Assembly (NCBI GenBank): GCA_001557505.1
Contig: LSAX01000005.1
Location: 1,984,001-2,048,000 of the forward strand
Direction of reading: 5' to 3'
DNA from: Reticulascus tulasneorum
Lineage: Eukaryota; Ascomycota; Sordariomycetes; Glomerellales; Reticulascaceae
DNA length: 64,000 nucleotides
The translations under genes and the position numbers were made by a program. The notes beneath the pieces were generated by a model. That model was not told where the DNA came from and made no database searches. It saw nothing but the letters and a program-made list of their open reading frames with translations. This document shows positions 47,441-58,440 of the stretch, in pieces (the first letter of the stretch is position 1; each line of letters begins with the position of its first letter).

Positions 47441-49216
47441 TCATTTCCCATCAAGAAGCCTCTCCTCCTCCTTGACGCCTCCTCTCGCGAGCGCCTCTCG
47501 GATCCTCTCGTTCTCCGCCGCGCGGATCCTCTGCCGCGCATCCTCGAGCCTCTCGACGCCGCGATCGATGGTCTCGATGTGCACGCTCAGCGGAATGGCG
47601 ACCGTGTCCCGCACCAGCTCCGGCGCGGCGACGCGGTCGCGCAGGTCGCCCAGCCCCGCCTGGATCTTTTCCAGCTCAAGTATCAGGGCGGAGACTTGGG
47701 CGACGGCGCTGGAGCGCTGCATATCAACCTGGCGCAGCAAGGCGAGCTGGCCATTAAGGTTGTGCAGACGGCGGTGGTTCGCGCCGACGAGCGTCCACAG
47801 AGTCCAGAGGATCTCATCGCGGCGCGACTTGACATTCTGGCTGGAGCGGGTGACGACGTCGTATATCAGGGAGAGGTGGTCTTCCGCTTTGGTGAGCAGG
47901 CGGAGCACAGCTTGAGCTTCGACGATGAGCCCGGCGATGCGGTCCGACACCAGCGCCGTGTGCTCTATGTATTTGTCAAGAAGGGCGCGCTCGTCGAACA
48001 TGCCGTTTGTCGTCGGCTGGAACGGCGTGAAAATCCAGTTGGTCCACTCGCCGAGCACGGAGTAGCCGACGTTTCGATTGTCGGTGGAGGCGCCGGCCAT
48101 ATTGTCTATGTACCTCGATGTCCACCGGTTAATGGAGATGACAGAGTCAACGGCCGAACCAACGTGAGTGTTGAATTTCTGGAGATCGCCGGCCGTGCGC
48201 CGGGCGGTATCGATGTACTCGTTGAACTCGTAGACGAGCTCGTCCCGTTGCGGGAGCTCGCTGTAGCGCACCATCGTGCGCAGGTCGCGGATAGAGGATT
48301 CTGAGCGTTTCATTTCCATGGGGAGGGAAACCCCATCCGCGCTGCGCTCGAGAACTTGCTCGAACTGCGACTGCACGTTCATGAGATCATCAAACTCCAC
48401 TTGCTGTTCTCCGTTGCTTCCCACTACTGCGTCTGGAAACTTTGGGCAGAAGGGAAGGTCGAGAAAGGATGCGCCTGGGAAGCGGCAGATTGGCGAGAGC
48501 GCAACGAAGAACGACTTCGTAGCCATGTTCTGAACCATGATAAGGCCGCCTAGCAAGATATAGGCGGCAAGACAGAGTGCCAGCGGCGTCTGAATGTATC
48601 GCAATGCCTTGCCGACGATGCCGAAGCCCCATGACAGTATGCCAAAGATGGCGCCAGGCAGGGACTCCGACACTTGCTGAGAAAACGTCTTGGGTTCGTC
48701 GCCAGGCGACTCTCCTTCATAGTAGTCCTGTGCTTGTCGCATGCCATTCTGCCGCCTCTTTACAGGACTCCCGCTGTTCAGGCCCTGTCTCGCTGCAGCG
48801 CGGCGGCGCACTGCCTGCTGCGGTTCCTCGTCCATGGAGGGACGGATCGTGCGTGACGATCTCCCGCTGCTCTGCCTGGTACTGCCGACGCGCAGTGACG
48901 GCATGAAAAACTCGGGATCCGGTGTCTGGTTCTTGTTGCGGGGACTGTGGCGGGCCGAGGGGACCGTCGGTTGGAACGGGGATCGCAGGATCACCTGTTC
49001 GTCGTCGGCCTTGTTCATGAAATCCTGGATGCTGTCCTGAGATCCGAGGCTGAACTGCCCTTGCGACGACATTTGCGAAGGCCCGCTCCCGCTAGATATG
49101 ATAATGTCTTCCTCAAGTTCCGGCACTATCGAAGTGTCGAAGCTATCGTTCTCGCCGCCTTCGACCATGCGCCATGAGCTTTCCACAGGCAACTCCTGTT
49201 GCCTTCTCGAAGGCAT
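47441..49216 (-). CDS. Uncharacterised membrane protein with coiled-coil C-terminus
   Basis: A single uninterrupted exon of 591 residues. I do not recognise the family. Residues 1-180 are hydrophilic and probably disordered, with serine-proline and acidic patches (PELEEDIIISSGSG). Two hydrophobic segments follow at about 187-203 (PGAIFGILSWGFGIVG) and 210-230 (PLALCLAAYILLGGLIMVQ). A short cysteine-containing lumenal-type stretch (SPICRFPGASFLDLPFCPKFP) comes next. From 270 to 570 the protein is largely helical with coiled-coil character (MEMKRSESSIRDLRTM, LNGQLALLRQVDMQRS). Layout, with a short disordered head, membrane anchor and long coiled coil, is seen in nuclear-envelope or ER tethering proteins, but that is only analogy. 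It is convergent with the RING gene and divergent from TFIIS. Confidence 0.8.
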   Translation of the reverse strand: MPSRRQQELPVESSWRMVEGGENDSFDTSIVPELEEDIIISSGSGPSQMSSQGQFSLGSQDSIQDFMNKADDEQVILRSPFQPTVPSARHSPRNKNQTPDPEFFMPSLRVGSTRQSSGRSSRTIRPSMDEEPQQAVRRRAAARQGLNSGSPVKRRQNGMRQAQDYYEGESPGDEPKTFSQQVSESLPGAIFGILSWGFGIVGKALRYIQTPLALCLAAYILLGGLIMVQNMATKSFFVALSPICRFPGASFLDLPFCPKFPDAVVGSNGEQQVEFDDLMNVQSQFEQVLERSADGVSLPMEMKRSESSIRDLRTMVRYSELPQRDELVYEFNEYIDTARRTAGDLQKFNTHVGSAVDSVISINRWTSRYIDNMAGASTDNRNVGYSVLGEWTNWIFTPFQPTTNGMFDERALLDKYIEHTALVSDRIAGLIVEAQAVLRLLTKAEDHLSLIYDVVTRSSQNVKSRRDEILWTLWTLVGANHRRLHNLNGQLALLRQVDMQRSSAVAQVSALILELEKIQAGLGDLRDRVAAPELVRDTVAIPLSVHIETIDRGVERLEDARQRIRAAENERIREALARGGVKEEERLLDGK

Positions 49217-50047
49217 GTCTACCGTAGTGGTATTTCTTCAACGCGGTCCTGGAAGTCTTTCGCCGATGGGTCAAGGGAGAGTTATCGGCGACGCGCCTGA
49301 GGCAGCTTCAAACGCAAGAAGATTCCATAGATTGGACAACAGTTCCAGTGGGGTGTGTTGCCGAGGATGTGCTGGAGACGCGCCTGTCGCGTCCAGTGGC
49401 GAAAGTGGTTCGTGGGTTGGGGGTACGGCCAGCCTATATATACAGATATATACAACACCGATTCGGGATGATTGAGATTCTAGAAGGCGCGGCTGTGACT
49501 CATAAGGCGTAAGCTAGTGGAGAATGTTGGATGGTTTGGGCAATCGTGGGGTTTGTGCAGACTAGGCAGAGGTCGGGGTCGGTCGCCTCGTTGTGCAGAA
49601 TGGGAAGATAGGGAAGATGTGTCAAGGTAGGTTTCCGGCTTGGAGTTTTGCGCGCGTCATAGGCTTCCGCCGCCCTTGCATATGCTGATCTTTCTTATTA
49701 GTGGCACAGCAACCGCTAAACGGGAAGACAAGCCTTCTGTGGCCCGGTGACTCGGCCGTTACAATTAGTGCCCATAGGCAACCCCTGTCACATGGTAGCA
49801 TGTCTCATTCACAGGTGCTGGGATCCCCACGTCATGGGTCCACCAAGCAGGGACCCTCGAACCCGACGCGGGGAGTCGGATCCGGCAAAACGTAGATCCG
49901 ATCCGGTCTGGACCAAAAAACCTCCCGCCTACCCTTAGGTAGGCGCGGTCCTTGATGTGGCGCACCTGTATTTGTCCCGGCGTCTTTGTCTGCAGCCTCA
50001 TCACCAACAAACTCACCCAAAAACCCATCACCCGCAATATAGCAGCC
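49217..50047. promoter_or_regulatory. Divergent promoter region, orphan membrane protein and TFIIS
   Basis: About 830 bases between the two starts. Includes an interrupted palindrome of CCTACCCTTAGGTAGG type near 49930. No coding frame is convincing. Confidence 0.35.
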
Positions 50048-51137
50048 ATGATGGACCAGCGTGAGCTTGAGTCGTGCGTAAAATCGCTCACAAAGACCGT
50101 TGCGGCCAACGAGCCCCCGGCCAATGCTATCTCCATCCTCGACCGCCTCAAGAAGGAAGCTTCCCCCACTGAGGAGATGCTGAGAGTACGTGTGATCCCC
50201 CGGCCCTGTCGTCGCATCGCCATCCACAGCATTCAAACAAACAGAAACTGCCTTGCAGTATTCACTGATACTTTCTGGACGCTCTTGCTGACTCACAACG
50301 TAACCTTAGGCCACTCGAGCAGGCGTCTTCGTTGGCAAGCTCCGAGCAAACCCGAACAAAGACATTGCGCGCGCTGCCACAGAACTGGTGTCGAAGTGGA
50401 AGAAACTTGTAGAGGCAGAGAAGAACGCAAAGGTCAACAAGAACAAGATGAGCTCGCCAGCCCCGTCTTCCGCCTCGCCTACCTTGGCTCTCGCAACTGG
50501 CCCAGCGTCGAGCCAGCCCTACAAGGGTGACCCAGAACTCCGAAAGTACACGACCGACAAGGTGAACATCAACCGGACTGGCGACTCGACCCGCGATAAC
50601 TGCATTGGCCTTATGTACAACGGCCTTGCCTACCGGTCTACCGCCTCGGAAATGGAAGTCATTGCTAAGGCGGTCGAGGTTGAGCAAGCGGCATACAAGG
50701 AGTACAATGGCATTACGAAGGAGTACCGAGAGAAGATGCGCTCGCTATTTAGCAACCTCAAGAATAAGACCAACAAGGAGCTGGGACCTAACATCTTGAA
50801 TGACACTATCACGCCCGCACGCTTCGTAGTCATGACGCACGACGAGCTGAAGTCGGCGGAGCAGAAGAAGAAAGAAGATGAGCTGCAGCTTGACAACATG
50901 AAGAGGGCGCAGGTTCCCATGGCAGAAAAGAGCATCAGCGACGCCCTCAAGTGCGGCAAGTGCGGCCAGAAGAAGGTCAGCTACAGCCAGGCCCAGACGC
51001 GAAGTGCTGATGAGCCGATGACCACGTTCTGCGAATGCACTGTGTGCGGCAATCGCTGGAAGGTAAACCCCCCCCCCGGAGTTTCGTGGTTGCCATAACA
51101 ATAACATCCTGACTGACCAAAAATCCAGTTCTCATGA
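50048..51137 (+). CDS. DST1: Transcription elongation factor TFIIS
   Basis: Exons 50048-50185, 50310-51062 and 51129-51137 give 299 residues. TFIIS rescues backtracked RNA polymerase II by stimulating transcript cleavage. The N-terminal LW domain covers about 1-80 (CVKSLTKTVAANEPPANAIS through ATELVSKWKKLV). The polymerase-binding central domain follows about 130-240 (RDNCIGLMYNGLAYRST, LKNKTNKELGPNIL, RFVVMTHDELKSAEQ). The C-terminal zinc ribbon starts near residue 261: CGKCGQKKVSYSQAQTRS, the acidic catalytic pair in ADEPMT, then CTVCGNRWK. The last coding exon holds only TTC-TCA-TGA, giving the invariant WKFS ending. A second ATG three bases after the first could equally be used. Confidence 0.95.
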
Positions 51138-51376
51138 GTGCGATTTGTGGTGGCTATGGGTTTTTTGCTTCATTATACCCCGTCCCGGATGGTACGAGAC
51201 GGTTTATTGCATTTGGCCATGCGTCCCGGTCCCGGATATATAGGTATGGAGTTCAGGAAGGGGGGCGCGAGCCGGCCCGTGGTTCTACTTACCAGAGACT
51301 AAAACACGCGCGTTTGCGCCTTCTATTTGGTAGAGCTTTTCTCTACTCTCCCAAAAGAGATACATCAATGCATTGT

Positions 51377-52696
51377 TTACTCTATACCGAGCGCCGACAT
51401 CAAATCTGTTGCTTTGTCTCCTTCCTCCAAGCCCATCTGTCCCACCTGCTTCCAAAATTTGCTCAAATGTCTCGTGCCAGAGTCGCAGAGTACGGTGACG
51501 ACCACGCTGCCCTTGGGCAGCTTCATGGCGGTCACCGCGGCAGCGACACAATTGACTGCGCTGCTGCTTCCCGCAAAGATGCCGTCGTTCTCGACTAGCC
51601 ACCGCGCCATGCGACAAGCCTGCTCGTCCGTGACCTTAACTGCATCGTCGATCAACTCCCTTCCCACCTCGAAGTTGTCCGTTATCCGGTTGATGCCGAT
51701 CCCTTCCACGATCGTGTCGACCTGCTGCCGCCGTCTCGTTCCCTCTTTCTCCGTGCTCGAGTACATGACCCCGTGCTTGACCTTGTTGTACAACCCGCTC
51801 CCCTGCGGATCCGCCAACACCACTTTTAGCTTGGTTAGCTTCGCTTCTTCCTTGAGGTACTTGGCCACTCCCGAGATGGTGCCTCCCGTGCCGGCGCCAG
51901 CCACGAAGGCGTCGACCTTACCGCTGGTTTGGAAGTAAATCTCTGGGCCTGTGGTCGAAAAGTGCGCCTGATAGTTTGATGCCGACTCAAACTGGTCGGC
52001 GAAGAAGCCTTTACTCGCATCTTCCGATGAGGCAGTGTGCTCATTTGCCCTTCGCCGCGCTAGGTTGACGAAATGGTCTGGCGACGTGATGGGTGCTGGG
52101 GTCACTCGCTCCACTGTGGCCCCGAGATGATGCAGTAGATCGGACTTTTCAGTGCTCTGATCATTGGGCATGCATATGTATGCCTTGTAACCCTTTGCGC
52201 GAGCGAGTGTCGCAAGTGATATGCCGGTGCTTCCCACCGTGCCTTCGTAGATCGTATCCCCCTGACCGGGCGTGAGCAGACCTTCCTCCTCGGCGACTTT
52301 GATCATGTTCAGTGCGACTCGGTCCTTCGGGCTGCCGCCAGCACCATTCAGAAACTCCGCTTTCGCCAGAATCGTACATCCCGTCGCTTCAGACAAGCTG
52401 CGGATCTTGACCAATGGGGTGTTCCCGATACAGCCCTCGATGCCCTCGGCAACGCTCGTAGGCTGCCACACGGCAGGGTCGGACTCATGATCCTCGAGCT
52501 TCACCGGCCCGCCAAAGAAGAGACTGCCCCTGCGCGAGTCGTTCGTTGAGCCGCTGCGCCTCGTGCGCCTGCGCTGATAGCGCCGCTCGAGGTCTGGGTA
52601 AAAATCTTTAAATCCTAGCGTTATGAGGATTCCTGCCGTAAAGGCGATTGCGACGGCCGCGGAGCCATACGCCTTCGGGTGGTTGCTTAAAGACAT
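51377..52696 (-). CDS. MCY1: Mitochondrial cysteine synthase-like PLP enzyme, Mcy1 type
   Basis: A single exon of 439 residues. It is a fold-type II PLP enzyme related to O-acetylserine sulfhydrylase, with an N-terminal membrane anchor (residues about 10-30, AYGSAAVAIAFTAGILITLGF), like yeast Mcy1 at the mitochondrial outer membrane. The PLP lysine is K124 in GGSPKDRVAL. The phosphate-binding loop is GAGTGGTISGV. The substrate loop reads EGTVGSTGISLA, where true cysteine synthases have SGNTG; this is the divergence expected for the Mcy1 branch and leaves its substrate open. A long insertion (PAPITSPDHF, ANEHTASSEDASK) precedes the conserved FADQFESASNYQAHFSTTGPEI. It shares a 286-bp divergent promoter with NDUFAF7. 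Confidence 0.9.
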   Translation of the reverse strand: MSLSNHPKAYGSAAVAIAFTAGILITLGFKDFYPDLERRYQRRRTRRSGSTNDSRRGSLFFGGPVKLEDHESDPAVWQPTSVAEGIEGCIGNTPLVKIRSLSEATGCTILAKAEFLNGAGGSPKDRVALNMIKVAEEEGLLTPGQGDTIYEGTVGSTGISLATLARAKGYKAYICMPNDQSTEKSDLLHHLGATVERVTPAPITSPDHFVNLARRRANEHTASSEDASKGFFADQFESASNYQAHFSTTGPEIYFQTSGKVDAFVAGAGTGGTISGVAKYLKEEAKLTKLKVVLADPQGSGLYNKVKHGVMYSSTEKEGTRRRQQVDTIVEGIGINRITDNFEVGRELIDDAVKVTDEQACRMARWLVENDGIFAGSSSAVNCVAAAVTAMKLPKGSVVVTVLCDSGTRHLSKFWKQVGQMGLEEGDKATDLMSALGIE

Positions 52697-52982
52697 TGTG
52701 TCACCAAACGGCCTTCATTGTGAGACTCGGGTGGGTTTAAGGTGTTTCGACATTTCGTCGTTTGGGCTTGCAGGGGGACTTTTCCTAAAGATACTATTCC
52801 AACCGCTGATGTCATTGTAGGGAGCTACCCCGGAGCTTAGCGCCTCCCCAAAGCCAGTGTGGGGGTTCTCACGGCGGATTAACAAGACGCCCGAGGGAGC
52901 TCGGGCCAGAACTCGAGGGATTCGCTTTGTCGCGACATCAACTGACAATCTGAACATCCTTGGTGTGCTGCATCAGATCGGG
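52697..52982. promoter_or_regulatory. Compact divergent promoter of MCY1-like and NDUFAF7-like genes
   Basis: Only 286 bases separate two start codons for mitochondrial proteins. A CRE-like TGATGTCA word sits at about 52807-52814. Longer N-termini for the right-hand gene are possible, because its frame stays open back to an ATG at 52857. Confidence 0.35.
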
Positions 52983-54615
52983 ATGGATTCTCCCATTGTG
53001 ACCCGCCTCTTTCGGGAACTCTTCCGCCACCCAGCCTGCCGCCCGCGACGGAGTCCGCAGAGACTCAATCAGCTCGCCAAAGATGTATCGCGCCCCCAGC
53101 GCCGGCACTATGCCGTCAGGACCGACGCAGAAAGGCAGGCCCGGTCCAACGAGAGCAGATGGCAGCAGAGAACGGTCCTCTTCCCGGATGACAGGACGCT
53201 CGAGTTTGATACATTCCCCACGGCGACGGCGGAGGATCTCAAGGTGCGGACAACGCGGCCGCGGAAAGTGAAAATGCTCACGCGGGACTTCATCGAAGGT
53301 CGGGACTCCCCAATCACGGCGAACTCACACATTGAACCTAGGCGTTGAGCGCTGACCCACTCTCCAGACAGCCTCTATAACCCGGCATACGGGTACTTCT
53401 CTACCCAGGCCGTGATATTCAGCCCCGGCGCGCCGTTCGACTTCAACGCCCTCAGCGACGAGCCTGAATTCTACAACCAGCTGGGCCGGCGCTATACCGA
53501 GTTTGAGGACGCCCTCGATGAGCAGGAGGGCGTCAATGATGCGCGCCCGCTCTGGCACACGCCCACCGAGCTCTTCAGGCCGTTCTATGGCGAGGCAATC
53601 GCGCGGTACCTCGTCTCCAACTACCGCCTCACGACCTACCCCTACCACGACCTCATCATCTACGAAATGGGCGCCGGCCGCGGGACGCTGATGCTCAACA
53701 TCCTCGACTACATCCGCGCCACGGACCCGTCCGTGTACGACCGCACCAAGTTCAAGATCATCGAGATCAGCTCCTCGCTGGCGGCCATGCAGCAGAAGCA
53801 CCTGCTCAGCAACGTCGAGTCGCGCGGCCACGCCGACAAGGTCGAGATCATAAACAAGTCCATCTTCGACTGGAACGAGCCCATCCCCTCGCCCTGCTTC
53901 TTCCTCGCCATGGAGGTCTTCGACAACTTCGCCCACGACTGCATCCGCTACGACCTCGAGACCGAGGAGCCGCTGCAGGGCAACGTGCTCATCGACGGCG
54001 ACAACGACTTCTACGAGTTCTACACCTCCGAGCTGGACCCCGTCGCCGCGAGGTTCTTCCGCGTCCGGCATGCGGCCACCGGTGGGCGGTATCCCACGCC
54101 GTACCCGGCCAGCAAGCTCGTGCGTCAGCTGCGGGCGCGCATACCCTTTATGCCGAACCTGTCGAATGCCGAGTACATCCCCACCCGCCTGATGCAGTTC
54201 TTCGATGTCCTGGAGAAATACTTCCCGGCCCATCGGCTCCTTACCTCTGATTTCCACTCTCTGCCACAGGCGATCAAGGGCCTGAATGCCCCCGTGGTGC
54301 AGACGAGGTATGAGCGGAGGACAGTACCCGTATCCACGCCGCTGGTAAGCCCCCACCCCCTTATCCCATCATCACTCTCCGATCTCATGGCTCACATGGC
54401 AACAGGTCCATCAAGGGTACTTTGACATCATGTTCCCCACCGACTTCAACATCATGGAAGCCATGTACCGCGCCGTCACGGGCAAGTTGACGCGGGTGTC
54501 CTCGCACGAGGATTTCATGCGGCGGTGGGCGTACGTGGAAGACACGCAGACGAGGAGCGGGGAGAACCCGCTGTTGAATTACTACCAGAACGCAAGCGTC
54601 ATGGTGACTGTATAG
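52983..54615 (+). CDS. NDUFAF7/MidA-like mitochondrial protein arginine methyltransferase
   Basis: Exons 52983-53298, 53368-54344 and 54406-54615 give 500 residues. The family (DUF185) methylates an arginine of a complex I subunit and is needed for complex I assembly in the matrix. Residues 1 to about 45 form an arginine-rich presequence (TRLFRELFRHPACRPRRS). The conserved core begins with MLTRDFIED joined across intron 1 to SLYNPAYGYFST. Next comes ELFRPFYGEAIARYL. The SAM-binding loop is YEMGAGRGTLMLN, with IIEISSSLAAMQQ after it. The region SPCFFLAMEVFDNFAHD is another family landmark. The start at 52983 was chosen because it opens the basic presequence; an upstream in-frame ATG at 52857 is an alternative. 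Confidence 0.9.
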
Positions 54616-54846
54616 ACCTGCATAGACCTGTATAGGGAAAATATTATACCCCAAACGTGGAAGTTCCTTCCACGCTAGCTTGAATTCACATGGGCCTAGT
54701 TGTACATTGCTGAAGCAGAGGTTGTGATATTCCCATGTGAGATCCGACACATCTATCCCATTTGATTTGCAGGCACCCGCTGCTTACAGTAAACTAGCCC
54801 CTAGCTACCTGTGTGCCGTCTAACATTCAACCAAACAAGGGTAATC

Positions 54847-57800
54847 TCAGATCTTGAGCTTCTCCTTGAGCCACTTCTCCGCAGTAGCAACGGCATCCTC
54901 GAGGCTCTCTGGCTTGGTTCCCTGACCTTGCCGGGTGGGTTCCTTCCCGCCCGACTTACCACCGATGACTTCGCTTACACTTGAAGACCACTGCTCCGCG
55001 GTGACGCCCTGGGACGAGAGATGCTATGGCTGAATGTTAGCAATATCACTGGGAAAACGCGAAATGGGCCGGCATACCGTTCCAACGTACACGCCGTGCA
55101 CGACAGCGCCTTCATCCTTACTACCGCCGAACAGATATACAGTTCGATCCTTATCTTTCGACTTGAAGTGATTCATCACGTCGGCAATCGCCTTCGCGTT
55201 TGCGGAGATAGGGAGCTTCCCAACAAACCACTTGGTCTCCTTATCCTTATCAAAGTGGCCGAGAACGGTGTCGAGGGCAGTTTTAGATTCAGCCTTCTGC
55301 TTCTTCTTTAGCTCCGCGAGGACGCCTGTCACGATCTTGTCCACGCGCTTCTTGAGCTCCTCCTTTGTGATTGTGGAGATGGCGGCGCGCAAGAGGTCCT
55401 GCTGAACACTCTTCAGCTCCGCTTCCTTTTCCGGACCAAAGGACAAGGCTTCGATGGCATCGATCCGCTTGGCAAGCTCGGTGGCGGCGCGTTGCACTTG
55501 GTGCGCGGCATCGCCGGTAAAGGCAACGATGCGCCGGATTCCCTTAGCAATACCGTTCTCCTCGACTATGATCAGGTCTTTGATCAAACCGGTCTGTTCG
55601 ACGTGGGTTCCGCCGCAAAATTCCACCGAGTACTTTCGCCATTCTGGATTCTTCGGGTTCTTGAGGAGCTCGTCGACATCAACTCCAACAGACACCACGC
55701 GGACCGGATTCGGATATGTCTCGCCGAAAACTGCACGGACACCTGCGATCTCCCGGGCGAGATCTAGGTCCACGTCTTTGGCGTAGATCTTGCGGTTCTG
55801 TTTGATGTACGCGTTGGATAAGTCCTCAATCTTCTTCAGCTCCGGGAGCGTCACTCCAGTCTTGTGGGAGAAGTCAAAACGAAGCTTCTCGCTGTCCACA
55901 AGCGATCCCTTCTGGTTGACGTCGTCGCCCAGGGTCTCACGCAGGGAGTGGTTGAGAACGTGGGTCCCCGAGTGGTTATTTCGGATCGGCGACCTCCGGA
56001 GCTCATCATATTCGCAGATGACTTCATCGCCGGCAGACAAAGCGCCATACTCGAGGTAGCCATTGTGGACAATATATCCACCATAGTTTTGCACGTCGAG
56101 TACCTTGAACTCGGCGACGTCGTCAATGACGATTCGGCCGGTATCGGCAACTTGGCCGCCCGATTCGGCGTAAAAGTTGGTCTTGTCCAAGAGGAGCCCC
56201 AAGGGGGTCTTTTCGGGAATGTCCTTTGTCGACTTGACGAATGTCTTGCCGTCGAACACCAGCTGCACCTGTGCTTTCGAGTCTCCTTTGCCAAACTTTG
56301 CATCGTCATCGGATCTTGCGATCTTCAGTTGCTGCTCCAGCTCCGCGATTTGATGGACGTTGAGCTTGGAAAATGTCTGGACGGCATCTTTGACGACTTT
56401 ACTAGCTTCTCGCGCCTTCTCCTTGGCGGCCTCTACCTCGGAATCATCAATTTCCAGCTTCCGCTCCTCGGCCATCAGCTTGGTCAGATCCACAGGGAAA
56501 CCGAATGTGTCGTACAACCTCCACACCACCGCACCAGAAAGCTTCTTCTCGTTGTTCTTGGTCGCCTCGCTGGCGTATTTCTCAAATTGCGTCTCGCCGC
56601 GATCCAGGGTTCGGGCGAATGCCTCCTCTTCCTCGTCGAGGATCTCCTTGATATCCTGCTGCTTCTTTATGATCTCAGGAAACTGCCCCCCCATTTGATC
56701 AACTAGGGCGGGGAGGATCTTGGAAAAGAAGGAGCCGATTTCGGCATTGAAGTATTTGCGGGCATACCGCGCGCCACGTCGGAGGACTCGCCGAACGACG
56801 TAGCCTCTGCCCTCGTTGTTGGGCACGGCACCATCGGACATTGAGAAGGTGAGCAACCTGATATGGTCGGCAATGACACGGTAGGCCGTGTCAATACCGT
56901 CGGCATCATCTGCCCCGTACTTGTCGGTATATGGACGAGCGCCGGTCACCTCCTGTATCCTCTCGAACAAAGGGGTAAAGATGTCGGTGGCATAGTTGGA
57001 GTCCTTGTTTTGCAGCGCAGACACCAGCCGCTCAAAGCCCATGCCGGTATCGACATGCTTTGCAGGCAGCGACTTGAGCGACTTGTCCTCTTGTCGATCG
57101 AACTGTATGAACACGTTGTTCCAGACCTCCACCACCATGGGGTCGTCTTGGTTGACGAGGTGGGAGGCATTCCGACCGCCGCCAATCTTGTCGTAGTGGA
57201 TCTCACTGCATGGTCCGCATGGCCCCTGGTCGCCCATCTCCCAAAAGTTGTCCTTCATGTTTCCAGGGAGGATGTGGTCCTCGGGCACACCGACAGAGAG
57301 CCAGAGCTCCTTTGCCTCCAAGTCCGGCTCGAGATTCATGGACGGGTTGCCTTCGAAGTAGGTGACGTACAGTCGATCGGGGTCCAGCCCGTAGATCTTG
57401 GTCAGGAGTTCCCAGGACATCTGAATGGCCTCCTCCTTGAAGTAGTCTCCGAACGACCAATTGCCCAACATCTCAAAGAAGGTGTGGTGGTAGCTGTCCT
57501 TGCCGACATCGTCGAGATCATTGTGCTTGCCGCCGGCACGTATGCACTTTTGGGTATCGGTTGCACGCTTCAGGGTGGCCATGGGATCGGATTTCGCAAC
57601 AGTTCCCAGGAAGATGGGCTTGAACTGGTTCATGCCCGCATTGGTGAAGAGCAAGGTGGGGTCATTGTGCGGGACGACAGAGGAGGAGGGCACTGGGAAG
57701 AACAGAGACGAATTAGTCCAATTGAAGCTCCAAAGTGTTCAGCAATGGTCAGGATCTCATCCGAACAGGATCCGATCAAGAATCGAGGGTTGTGGGTGAC

Positions 57801-58165
57801 GTGAAGAGCTGTCGCATACCTATAGTGTGACCCCTCTGCTCGAAGTACTCCAGGAAGGTCTTGCGCACGAGCGCACCAGGCCACTGTGGCTCAGCCATAT
57901 TCGCGGCAGTGGTGTGGTAAAACCGCCGTCGCGAGATAAAAGTAGTAAAACTGTAGATTCCCGACAAGGTAGCAGAATTTCTGGTTTCGGCAGCAGCAAG
58001 TATGGCAGAATTGCGGTAGTGGGAGTGGTGGTGGTGGTGGTTCTGGCGTCGAGGGAGGATCGGGGTCGGGTCGGCGGCGGCGGCTCTTTTGTAGAAAGTT
58101 CTACAAGAATGAGTCAACGAGGCTACAAAAGTCGAGCTCCCGCACCGCGTCCACAGCACGGTCAT
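54847..58165 (-). CDS. ALA1: Alanyl-tRNA synthetase, probable cytosolic and mitochondrial forms
   Basis: Exons 58165-57820, 57692-55078 and 55023-54847 give 1045 residues from the first ATG, or 956 from an in-frame ATG at 57898. The catalytic class II core is clear: [53 protein letters not shown], and [18 protein letters not shown]. The editing domain has the HxxxH zinc motif in [14 protein letters not shown] and the FCGGTHV partner. The C-terminal domain ends KWLKEKLKI. The 89-residue upstream extension is basic and hydroxylated, ending [13 protein letters not shown] immediately before MAEPQWP, which looks like a mitochondrial presequence with its cleavage region. Two start codons on one gene is the arrangement known for other fungal AlaRS genes. 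It is divergent from the small unknown gene at 58441. Confidence 0.95.
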
Positions 58166-58440
58166 CCGTGAATCAATGCCTTCAGCTTCCGCTCCCCTTC
58201 AACCATCAAATTTGCATTTGAATGCGAATTTCCGCGCGCACAGCCCCCGCCTGGCAACCGATTTGCAGAGTTGATCTTTTAATCGATTGAATTGCCTCTT
58301 ACTCCGTTTCTTCTCGAGTGGGCTTGGGTCGGCTTGCACTCCCTTATCGGTCGTCGGCTTGTGAAGGTTGAAAGTGGGAAGGGAGACCAGGTCCAGGTCA
58401 GGTCGGATTTTGGGGGGAGAAAGCTGAGGCAGACACAAGA

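Noticed and set aside
47429..48304. Plus-strand frame of 291 codons opposite the orphan membrane protein
   Set aside because: Overlaps the longer uninterrupted minus frame, which has coherent membrane and coiled-coil segments.
53325..54356. Minus-strand frame of 343 codons opposite NDUFAF7
   Set aside because: Shadow frame over a strongly conserved methyltransferase gene.
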